Source: Anaerolineaceae bacterium (GTDB lineage Bacteria; Chloroflexota; Anaerolineae; Aggregatilineales; Phototrophicaceae). From it: a stretch of DNA of 64,000 nucleotides. The stretch is taken from assembly GCA_020634165.1 (NCBI GenBank), contig JACKCF010000004.1, positions 1 through 64,000 of the forward strand. Reading direction: 5' to 3'. The position numbers were made by a program, and so were the translations under genes. The notes beneath the pieces were generated by a model. That model saw only the letters and a list, made by a program, of their open reading frames with translations. It did no database searches and was not told the DNA's origin. Positions 45,295 to 52,175 of the stretch are shown piece by piece. Numbering within the stretch: position 1 is the stretch's first letter; each line of letters begins with the position of its first letter.

Positions 45295-45322
45295 AAACGG
45301 GACTGTGTACAGTCCCGTTTTT
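45295..45322 (+). terminator. Rho-independent terminator of the oxidase operon
   Basis: AAACGGGACTG-TGTA-CAGTCCCGTTT is a perfect 11-bp stem followed by TTTTGTTTG. Confidence 0.95.
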
Positions 45323-45435
45323 GTTTGCTCCACCTGGAAATTTCAATTCTCATATGATTATTGTGTCGCTAATTGTCGTCGCTCATCTACCTGAGTTAAG
45401 ATGTACAGCGTTTGGAAGCCCCAAGGAGGCTGGTT

Positions 45436-46209
45436 ATGCTTATTGATCTTAGCGACAAGGTTGCCCTGGTGACGGGTTCTGCGCAGCGCGTGGGCCGCGT
45501 CATTGCTCTAGAGCTGGCCAAACATGGCGTCCATATTCAGGTGCACTATCACAGTGCCAGTGACGATGTGGTCCGCGACACGCTCCACGACATCAAATCC
45601 GAAGGTGTCGATGCTTTCGCCGTTCAGGCCGACATCAGCGCACCCGAAGGCGTTAACACAGTCATGGATGCTGTGAAAGAGAATTTCGGTCGCCTGGATA
45701 TTTTAATCAACAGCGCCTCTGTATTCCCGGCCAAAGAACTGCTGGACATCACAGTTGATAGCTGGGACCTGACGATGAACGTTAACCTGCGTGCGCCCTT
45801 CCTGTTCACACAGGCGGCCACGCCGCTTATGCTGGAAAATGATCCGCCAGGAGGGTGTATTGTCAATATCTGTGACCAGGGCGCCATTGCTCCCTGGCCC
45901 AAACGCCCCGACCACGGCGTTAGTAAAGCGGCATTATGGATGCTGACCCAGACCACCGCTGTCAGCCTGGGGCCGGAAATTCGTGTCAATGCGGTTGCCC
46001 CTGGGCCGATCATGAAGCCGCCAGAGGGTATGTCTGATGATAAATGGTCAGCGATGGGCCGCTCACTACCGTTACAGCGAACAGGTAGCCCGGAGGATGT
46101 CGCTCGCGCTATCCTATATCTGTGTCAGAACAGCTTCGTGACAGGCGTCTTGCTGCCAGTTAACGGTGGCGAGCATCTACAGGTTCCGCATGGCTCACCA
46201 TCCAGCTAG
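45436..46209 (+). CDS. SDR, pteridine-reductase-like, with altered active site
   Basis: A 257-residue short-chain dehydrogenase. The ATG at 45436 follows AAGGAGG with 6-nt spacing. The NADP-binding start is 'VALVTGSAQRVGR', with 'INSASVF' and 'AVAPGPI' further on. The active site reads Asp147 ('NICDQGA'), His160 and Lys164 ('DHGVSK'). The Asp in place of SDR Ser, 13 residues before the Tyr position, matches pteridine reductases (PTR1/FolM), but the catalytic Tyr is His. Activity on pterins is therefore uncertain. Monocistronic. Confidence 0.85.
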   Translation: MLIDLSDKVALVTGSAQRVGRVIALELAKHGVHIQVHYHSASDDVVRDTLHDIKSEGVDAFAVQADISAPEGVNTVMDAVKENFGRLDILINSASVFPAKELLDITVDSWDLTMNVNLRAPFLFTQAATPLMLENDPPGGCIVNICDQGAIAPWPKRPDHGVSKAALWMLTQTTAVSLGPEIRVNAVAPGPIMKPPEGMSDDKWSAMGRSLPLQRTGSPEDVARAILYLCQNSFVTGVLLPVNGGEHLQVPHGSPSS

Positions 46210-46278
46210 CTGCAACGTTTGCCCATGAAACTGCGTATATGGCATTAAGTGTGATCAGAAAATTGAGGGGGAATATCC

Positions 46279-46689
46279 ATGCGTAATTTTATCATTCGCG
46301 TCATTATCAGCGCGATTGCGATCACCATCACAGCATCTTTGCTGCCCGGTATAACGCTGGCCAATGACAGCCTTGGCACCGTGTTAATCATCGGCCTCGT
46401 ATTTGGCATCGTCAATGCCATCGTCAAGCCCATCCTGATCTTCCTGACCTGTCCGGCGGTAATCGTCACATTGGGTTTGTTCATCCTGGTGATTAACGGC
46501 GCCATGCTGATGCTAACGGCCACTTTTGTCGATGCGCTACAGATCGATGGCTGGGGCACAGCCATCCTCGGCGGCATCATCATGTCGATTATCACAATGG
46601 TCTTCGAGAGCATCCTGGGCCTGGATAAGGATGATAAAGGTCGCAAGAATAACTGGGACGAAAAGCGCAAAATTCCGCGCGATTACTAA
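46279..46689 (+). CDS. Holin-like membrane protein of the YvlD family
   Basis: A 136-residue protein with four membrane helices and a short charged tail. 'GLVFGIVNAIVKPILIFLTCP' (core NAIVKPI) and 'LFILVINGAMLMLTA' are the pattern of the phage holin superfamily IV / YvlD proteins. In Bacillus, yvlD is part of an envelope-stress operon; no such partners are adjacent here. AGGGGGAA precedes the ATG. A bidirectional terminator follows. Confidence 0.88.
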   Translation: MRNFIIRVIISAIAITITASLLPGITLANDSLGTVLIIGLVFGIVNAIVKPILIFLTCPAVIVTLGLFILVINGAMLMLTATFVDALQIDGWGTAILGGIIMSIITMVFESILGLDKDDKGRKNNWDEKRKIPRDY

Positions 46690-46706
46690 ACCAGCCTGAG
46701 CATTAA

Positions 46707-46738
46707 AAAAGGGCTTACCGAGTGGGGTAAGCCCTTTT
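46707..46738. terminator. Bidirectional rho-independent terminator
   Basis: AAAAGGGCTTACC-GAGTG-GGTAAGCCCTTTT makes a perfect stem of at least 11 bp with A and T runs on both sides. It serves the YvlD-like gene (plus) and the propeller-SH3b gene (minus). Confidence 0.93.
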
Positions 46739-46757
46739 GCTTTAGACAATGATGGTG

Positions 46758-48257
46758 CTAACTAGAAGGAATCAGCGTCCGAACATCATCTGCTGACTGA
46801 ACAACCCATCCCTCAGTGCCATCGACTGTCCGTACACGCCACCAGACGAAACCATCCGCCGCTACTGGCCCTTCCAAAACGATGACCTGTGCCCCATCCG
46901 CTAATCGTGCCAAACGGCTGAAATCAACGCCAGGGCCGCTGCGCATATTCAGGCGGTCGCCATCGGTTGTGTTGATAACCGCACCACCGCCAATCGTGAG
47001 GCTACCGACTTCGCCATCGCCAGGAGCCGCATCCGCCGGGGAAATTGTCGATCCACTGGCCAAGGCAAGCGGCGGTGCCAGCATGGTCCAAGCAGCCAAT
47101 CCGGCACTTTCCATCGTGGTACGCGGCCCAACCCAGGCTAAGGATACCAGCCGGTCACTTGTCCACAGCAAGAGGCCGGAATCAATCGCAACGCTGGAAT
47201 TGACATAGTACAACGCACTGCTGTAGCCACTCGGCGTAGCGGCAGCCGGATTCGATAGATACACGAAGCCAGCACTTGTGCCACTAATGTTGCCAGGGCG
47301 ATCCAGAGCAATCGGGGCATAACCATCTATCGTGCCATTGCGCTGGATAATCGGATACGTCCAGCGATCTTCTGGAATGACATAGGCAGGAGCAATCAGT
47401 CGAACACCACCCTCGATAAAAGCTGGCGCACTGAACGACCAATCCGCATTGCTCAGTACGGGGAAGCGCCCAAACACGGACGGATCGTAAACCTGCACCG
47501 TGTTGAACTGAATCGGGAACATGAGTGTGTCGATGATATTCGGCAGGCGCTCATCGAACAGAGCGACTGTCACCTGCCCGCTGGAAGGCAAGGTATCTGC
47601 CTGCAACTGATTGTAGATCACGGTTTCCGTGACGGTATTCGTCAGCAAATCCCAGCGGAAGCTCTGGAGCTGTAACGGGCCTTCTGTGCCATAGGGCAGC
47701 ACTGTGTAATGTACTTCTGCGCTCCCATATGACTGAGGAATCGGCACCGTATATGGGAAATCGCCGACGATGCTGGCGACTGATGGATCGCTGCTGCTGA
47801 TCTGGAAGATGACGCTGTTGGTGGTGATATCCAGTACCACAATCTGCCACTCGATACTTTCCAGCAAATAGCCATACGCTACGGCTGTTCCAAGCCGATT
47901 GAAGGCGACCCCCGTGATACTGGGTGAATCACCGATCAACAATGCAGGCGGCGTATATGTCGCAATCATGCTATCCGATGCCACATCATATACCAGGAAC
48001 TGCGTTGTATTCATGCTGCTGCTGTAAACGCTGTACGCCATCCGCTGCCCGTCGTCAGAGACGGTCAGGCGGTCGCTGTAACGGTCGTGGGCCATCACCG
48101 TTGGCAGAATACGATTGTTCAGCACGGCCCCAGTCTGGTCGACCTGCCAGATTTCACCATTCTCGGAATCATAAAGCCATGCGGTCCAGGGCGCCTGGGC
48201 CTGGGCCATGGGTGCAATCAGTAACAAAAAAACCACTACCAGTAAGACCTTTTTCAT
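46758..48257 (-). CDS. Secreted TolB-like propeller protein with C-terminal SH3b domain
   Basis: A 499-residue exported protein with the same plan as 20961-22400. A signal peptide ends 'APMAQAQ' at about 21. The body is a propeller-like beta domain ('SDDGQRMAYSVYS', 'FNRLGTAVAYGYLL'). The last 75 residues form an SH3b domain ('RLNMRSGPGVDFSRLARLADG', core NMRSGPG, then 'GFVWWRVRTVDGTEGWVVQ'). AGGAG lies 7 nt before the ATG. Wall binding is inferred from the SH3b; the propeller's ligand is unknown. Confidence 0.82.
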   Translation of the reverse strand: MKKVLLVVVFLLLIAPMAQAQAPWTAWLYDSENGEIWQVDQTGAVLNNRILPTVMAHDRYSDRLTVSDDGQRMAYSVYSSSMNTTQFLVYDVASDSMIATYTPPALLIGDSPSITGVAFNRLGTAVAYGYLLESIEWQIVVLDITTNSVIFQISSSDPSVASIVGDFPYTVPIPQSYGSAEVHYTVLPYGTEGPLQLQSFRWDLLTNTVTETVIYNQLQADTLPSSGQVTVALFDERLPNIIDTLMFPIQFNTVQVYDPSVFGRFPVLSNADWSFSAPAFIEGGVRLIAPAYVIPEDRWTYPIIQRNGTIDGYAPIALDRPGNISGTSAGFVYLSNPAAATPSGYSSALYYVNSSVAIDSGLLLWTSDRLVSLAWVGPRTTMESAGLAAWTMLAPPLALASGSTISPADAAPGDGEVGSLTIGGGAVINTTDGDRLNMRSGPGVDFSRLARLADGAQVIVLEGPVAADGFVWWRVRTVDGTEGWVVQSADDVRTLIPSS

Positions 48258-48484
48258 GAAGGACTCCTTTTGGGTTGGTCATCTTGAATTCATTATAGGG
48301 GTCTCTGGCTTAATCAGCACACGAAAGCATTGAAAATTTCATAAAGATTTGAGGCGTTGCCTTCAACAGGGAAATAGATACGCGCATTCCGGTATTGGGA
48401 GCATTGTTTTCATTTCTAATAATTAAATAAGAAAGCATAAATTTCTTACGGTAAGTTTCCTGAAATTGCTTGTAAACTAACGTT

Positions 48485-49018
48485 ATGTTTGCACAACGAA
48501 CGACCTCAGCCGCCAGCTCACTCGTTTACCTGCTGCCAAACCATGCAGATTTTGTTCTGCGTCATGTGCAGGCCAGCGATATTGCCTCCTTGCAGGAAAA
48601 CTGCTTTACTGACTACGACGTTTCCCTGGTGAAGGATCTCGTTGCGCGCGTTCAACACCTGAACCGCCGTCAACGGGGAATCGGCATGGTCATTGTTCAG
48701 CGTTCGACCCAGCAGATTGTCGGTTATGGCCAGGTTGTACGTTGGGGCGACAAAGCAGAAATCAGCGATCTAATGGTCGCAGAGCGCTTACGTGGTCGTG
48801 GCCTGGGAACCGAACTGATTCGCCATCTGATCGACAGCGCCCGCCGCCTCAATATCAGATCTCTGGAAATTGGTGTCGCTATCAGCAATGGGGATGCCCA
48901 CCGTCTGTATCAACGCCTGGGCTTCGTCGATGCCTACTCTACCTTCCTGCGCCTGGGTGGTGAAATGGAAAAAGTCATCTTCCTACAAATGCCCATGACA
49001 ATTTGTGCATCATTGTGA
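48485..49018 (+). CDS. GNAT-family N-acetyltransferase
   Basis: A 177-residue acetyltransferase. The acetyl-CoA loop is 'VAERLRGRGLGTELIRHLID' (core R-G-R-G-L-G) and the last strand-helix is 'NGDAHRLYQRLGFVDAY'. The substrate is not evident. No ribosome site precedes the ATG; a TAAACT element ends 6 nt before it, so the mRNA may be leaderless. The LysE gene follows after 58 bp. Confidence 0.9.
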   Translation: MFAQRTTSAASSLVYLLPNHADFVLRHVQASDIASLQENCFTDYDVSLVKDLVARVQHLNRRQRGIGMVIVQRSTQQIVGYGQVVRWGDKAEISDLMVAERLRGRGLGTELIRHLIDSARRLNIRSLEIGVAISNGDAHRLYQRLGFVDAYSTFLRLGGEMEKVIFLQMPMTICASL

Positions 49019-49076
49019 TTGTATTTGGCCCCTCACAAGCCGTATAATCCTCCCAGTACCCATCTAGGAGGATGCT

Positions 49077-49712
49077 ATGACAACCCCTTCTCTTGCCCTA
49101 TTTATCGTTAGTTCCCTTGTTCTGCTCCTGACACCAGGCCCAGCCGTGCTTTATATCATTGCGCGCAGCATCAACCAGGGACGACAGGCCGGGGTTGTTT
49201 CCGCAGTGGGTCTTAGTCTGGGGACGCTCGTTCACGTCTTTGCCGCCGCATTCGGTTTGAGCGCGCTCCTGGCGACCAGTGCAATCGCCTTCAACGTGGT
49301 TAAGTTGCTTGGTGCCGCTTATCTGATCTACCTGGGCATCAAGACGCTGCGTACTCCGCTGCCAACAGATACGACCGTTGAAGCACCACCGCGTCAACTC
49401 AAACAGATTTTTGTGCAGGGATTCATCGTCAACGTGCTGAACCCTAAGCTGGCGTTGTTCTTCTTCGCCTACCTGCCACAGTTCGTTGATATGTCCAGCG
49501 GGTCTGTCGCCGGACAAATCGTCATGCTGGGCATGATCTTCACTGCGCTCGGCATCATCAGCGACAGCCTGTATGCGATTGTCTCTGGCACATTGGGGCG
49601 CTGGCTTAAGAACAATCCAACCTTCGTCAAAATGCAGCGGACTGTCAGCGGCGTGGTTTATATCTTCCTGGGCGCGACAACCGCCCTCGCCGGGGCCGAT
49701 ACCAAGAGTTGA
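49077..49712 (+). CDS. LysE/RhtB family amino-acid exporter
   Basis: A 211-residue exporter with about six membrane helices. Family motifs are 'LTPGPAVLYIIARSINQGRQAG' (core TPGPA) near the N-terminus, 'KLLGAAYLIYLGIKTLR' and 'FVQGFIVNVLNPKLALFFFAYLPQFV' (core NVLNPK). These proteins export homoserine, threonine, lysine or arginine; the substrate cannot be predicted. AGGAGG precedes the ATG. It may be co-transcribed with the GNAT gene upstream. Confidence 0.94.
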   Translation: MTTPSLALFIVSSLVLLLTPGPAVLYIIARSINQGRQAGVVSAVGLSLGTLVHVFAAAFGLSALLATSAIAFNVVKLLGAAYLIYLGIKTLRTPLPTDTTVEAPPRQLKQIFVQGFIVNVLNPKLALFFFAYLPQFVDMSSGSVAGQIVMLGMIFTALGIISDSLYAIVSGTLGRWLKNNPTFVKMQRTVSGVVYIFLGATTALAGADTKS

Positions 49713-49804
49713 TGCTGTCGATCACAAGCCTGTATCTCGCTGGTTTCTAAAGCCATCCTGAAGACTAATTGCTAGTAAATCGGGTGACGCCTCGATATAA
49801 TACA

Positions 49805-49830
49805 GAAAAGGAGAGTTCATAAACTCTCCT
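49805..49830 (-). terminator. Terminator on the minus strand below the 87-residue gene
   Basis: On the minus strand AGGAGAGTT-TATG-AACTCTCCT is a perfect 9-bp stem with TTTTCTGT after it. It abuts one copy of the duplicated leader sequence. Confidence 0.75.
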
Positions 49831-49863
49831 CTCTCCTTATGTGGGGCATGAGTTGTATCATGT
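49830..49863 (-). repeat. Duplicated 34-bp leader element, copy 1
   Basis: On the minus strand it reads ACATGATACAACTCATG, CCCCACATAAGGAGAGA. It matches copy 2 (50221-50254) at 30 of 34 positions and contains a full ribosome binding site AAGGAGAG. Here the site leads only into the terminator hairpin, not into a gene of useful length. Confidence 0.8.
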
Positions 49864-49925
49864 CCTTTTTTTTGCGATACGGGATAGTGATTTAATCAAA
49901 CGCTATCTCAGCGCGTCAGTATCAA

Positions 49926-50189
49926 CTACGCTTCTTCTTCAGGCTCTGCACCAGAGAACAGGAACCGAACCTTCAGGCCATAGGTGGTCGTATTGCGACG
50001 CGATGTACGCTTGGTGTACGACCCTTTGGAAATGAGGAAGTTGAAGCTGAGCTTACCCTCGGACTCTGACTTTAGTTCGGTCTCGGCGCTGTAGGTGACT
50101 TCGATCTCGAATTCTTCGAGTTCAACGGCGATGTCTGCATCACGAATGATGGTAACACCCTCGGCGGCGCCTTCTGCTGCTGCCAGCAT
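49926..50189 (-). CDS. Small protein, possible Trypco2-like, with start/RBS conflict
   Basis: An 87-residue soluble beta-rich protein. The pattern 'ADIAVELEEFEIEVTYSAETELKSESEGKLSFNFLIS' (quoted for its alternating Glu-x-Glu strands) and the end 'TTTYGLKVRFLF' resemble the Trypco2 domain, a small domain linked with trypsin-type peptidases in conflict systems; this is a weak pattern match. The good ribosome site AAGGAGAG serves an ATG at 50217 in a different frame, giving only 25 codons. The ATG at 50189 has no site of its own, so a frameshift or translational coupling should be considered. Confidence 0.6.
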   Translation of the reverse strand: MLAAAEGAAEGVTIIRDADIAVELEEFEIEVTYSAETELKSESEGKLSFNFLISKGSYTKRTSRRNTTTYGLKVRFLFSGAEPEEEA

Positions 50190-50220
50190 AAGTTCTTGCC
50201 GTTGCTGCTTGTGCCATGAT

Positions 50221-50254
50221 TCTCTCTCCTTATGTGGCTCATGAGTTGTTCCAT
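50221..50254 (-). repeat. Duplicated 34-bp leader element, copy 2
   Basis: On the minus strand ACATGGAACAACTCATG, AGCCACATAAGGAGAGA. It precedes the 87-residue gene and supplies the AAGGAGAG ribosome site to the ATG at 50217. Copy 1 lies 391 bp downstream. Confidence 0.8.
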
Positions 50255-50292
50255 GTGCCTATTCAGTTTGGTATTGCTGGATAAAGGCAGTG

Positions 50293-50838
50293 CTACTCGT
50301 CAATTTGAGGGATGACGACAACCCGTATCGCCAGATTAGTACCGCTGTTATCGACAGTGTCGTCGCCAGCGGCGCGGGTGGTAAGCTGGTTGCGCAGAAC
50401 ATTCAATTCAGCGCGCATCGCGCCCATTTCCGCGCTGACCAGTTCATTGTGTGCTTGTATCAGGGGGCGGACAACATCGCGCGTTTCAGCAGGCAGACGA
50501 CGAATGCGATTCTCAACTGCTTTTGCCGCTTCATCAACCGCCTCGCGATTGATCGTAATCGAATCTGCGCCTTCTTTTTTGGTCGATAGGTCCACAGGTT
50601 GACGGCGCGATACCCCAATGCGTGAGAAGCGAAAGCCGGATTCACGCAGTTTGTCCGCGTCGATGACTGTGCCGGTTTTGGGGTCAACAGCTTCGTCATC
50701 CGGGTCAACTTCAAGATTGACCGTAATTTCGACCTCACCAATTTCGCTAAAGCGGTCGCGCTCTTTGTGGATACGCTGCGCGGCTTCGTCAATATCGCGT
50801 GTGATAATCTCTAGTAGTTCGCCAATACCAAGTGTCAT
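50293..50838 (-). CDS. Coiled-coil protein of unknown function
   Basis: A 181-residue soluble acidic protein. The ATG at 50838 is chosen because GGGGGAG lies 7-8 nt upstream. Helices at about 5-30 and 105-155 are flanked by an acidic beta stretch ('IGEVEITVNLEVDPDDEAVDP'). The C-terminal helix 'AEMGAMRAELNVLRNQL' looks like a coiled coil. I do not recognise the family. It is followed after about 100 bp by the 87-residue protein on the same strand, so the two form a likely small operon. Confidence 0.7.
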   Translation of the reverse strand: MTLGIGELLEIITRDIDEAAQRIHKERDRFSEIGEVEITVNLEVDPDDEAVDPKTGTVIDADKLRESGFRFSRIGVSRRQPVDLSTKKEGADSITINREAVDEAAKAVENRIRRLPAETRDVVRPLIQAHNELVSAEMGAMRAELNVLRNQLTTRAAGDDTVDNSGTNLAIRVVVIPQIDE

Positions 50839-51022
50839 GATTGCGAATCTCCCCCTATGCTCGTGTTCGCCCAAGTATCGGGCTTACATTTACTATTAAC
50901 ATCGAACAACTGGGCGGTTTCAAGCAATTGCAAATGGTTTTTTTCAACATATGTCTCATTTTTGCAGCTTTGATATAATCTTCGTAATGTTTCCATCTAC
51001 ATAGAAATATGGGGGTAAGCGT

Positions 51023-51481
51023 ATGGCGAAAAAGCCACGCATTCGTGTGCTGGCCCTGGCGCTGTTCCGCCAGGGTGATTACATCTTCGTCGGTGAAAAT
51101 GTGAATCCGGATACAGGACAAGTCTTCTATCGGCCCATAGGCGGTGGCGTAGAATTTGGCGAACGGGCGAAAGATGCTCTAGCGCGTGAAATCATGGAAG
51201 AGACAGGCGCACAGGTTCACGACCTACGCTACCTGTGTACACTGGAAAATGTCTTTGAGTACCTCGGCAATCCAGGCCATGAAATCTGTTTGCTGTTCGA
51301 TGGTGCCTTTGTGAATGAGTCCCATAACGCTCTGGATACAGTCCTACAGGGAATTGATGATGGGGAAGTCCTGTTTGACGCCGTGTGGAAGCCCATTCGT
51401 TTTTTCCAGCAGACAGACAGTCCACTCTACCCTGATGGCTTGCTTGATTATCTGCTCACCCAGAAAGTGAACTTCGACTGA
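51023..51481 (+). CDS. Nudix hydrolase
   Basis: A 152-residue Nudix protein with a perfect Nudix box Gx5Ex7REUxEExGU: 'GGVEFGERAKDALAREIMEETGA'-type spacing, of which the core is G-(5)-E-(7)-REIMEETG at about 37-57. It hydrolyses a nucleoside diphosphate linked to X. The substrate is unknown. The stop TGA overlaps the next ATG by one base (TGATG), so it is translationally coupled to the UDG-like gene, which suggests a shared role in nucleotide-pool cleaning or DNA repair. Confidence 0.94.
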   Translation: MAKKPRIRVLALALFRQGDYIFVGENVNPDTGQVFYRPIGGGVEFGERAKDALAREIMEETGAQVHDLRYLCTLENVFEYLGNPGHEICLLFDGAFVNESHNALDTVLQGIDDGEVLFDAVWKPIRFFQQTDSPLYPDGLLDYLLTQKVNFD

Positions 51482-52128
51482 TGGACATCGAACCCACCAT
51501 AGATGGCATTCTTCACGCGCTGATGATCGCCCCAACCGCCGAAGATGCCTACAATGAATATGCCGCGCATGATCCCAATAATGCCATCCGCCGAGAGAAT
51601 TTTCGGTTGTATTTGCGGCATATGCAGGCGCGCCAGCCCAAAACCATGCTGGTGATGGAAGCTCCAGGTTATCGCGGCTGCCGCCTGACGGGCGTGCCTG
51701 TCACCAGTCGCAAAGTGCTGCTTGAAGGCGTGCCCGAACTGGATTTCTTCGGCGAGGAAAAAGGCTATCGCCTCACCTACGATGCCGAATTCGAGAACAT
51801 ATACGGTGAACAAAGCGCGACCATCGTCTGGGGAACACTGGCCCAACTTGGCCACCTCCCCCTCATCTGGAATACATTCCCGTTTCATCCACACAAAGCG
51901 GGTAAACCGCTCACCAATCGACCACCGCGCGCCCCAGAAAAAGCACTTGGTGCTCATTTTTTGGAGGCCATGCTGACGCTCTTCCAGCCCAAACAGGTCA
52001 TCGCCATCGGCAATGTCGCCCACGAAACGCTCAGTAAAATCGGCCTGGCCTGTGCCAAAGTTCGTCACCCCGCCCAGGGTGGCAAAAACGATTTCGTCGC
52101 TGGCCTAACCGAGCTACTTAGGAACTAA
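51481..52128 (+). CDS. Uracil-DNA glycosylase superfamily protein
   Basis: A 215-residue protein with UDG-fold landmarks: 'LVMEAPGYRGCRLTGVPVTS' (the EAPG active-site loop), 'PLIWNTFPFHPHKAGKP' (Asn-x-x-Pro-Phe-His) and 'QVIAIGNVAHETL'. A basic 'VRHPAQGG' (His-Pro, G) is the leucine-loop region. It lacks the FeS Cys set of family 4 and 5 UDGs, so its subfamily is unclear. It should excise damaged bases, uracil being the usual one. Coupled to the Nudix gene by a one-base overlap. Confidence 0.82.
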   Translation: MDIEPTIDGILHALMIAPTAEDAYNEYAAHDPNNAIRRENFRLYLRHMQARQPKTMLVMEAPGYRGCRLTGVPVTSRKVLLEGVPELDFFGEEKGYRLTYDAEFENIYGEQSATIVWGTLAQLGHLPLIWNTFPFHPHKAGKPLTNRPPRAPEKALGAHFLEAMLTLFQPKQVIAIGNVAHETLSKIGLACAKVRHPAQGGKNDFVAGLTELLRN

Positions 52129-52152
52129 AAAGGACGCACCGCTGTGCGCCCT
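52127..52152. terminator. Terminator between the UDG-like gene and tkt
   Basis: AGGACGCAC-CGCT-GTGCGCCCT pairs over 9 bp with one mismatch. On the minus strand it is followed by TTTTTAG, a good tail for tkt; the plus side has only CTCTTTAC. Confidence 0.82.
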
Positions 52153-52175
52153 CTTTACGAAATTTCTAAGCGAGC

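Noticed and set aside
50072..50254. Minus-strand frame of 60 codons starting within the duplicated leader (MEQLMSHIRRE...)
   Set aside because: It overlaps the 87-residue gene in another frame and its start is not preceded by a ribosome site; only its 5' part is duplicated, as leader rather than as protein.
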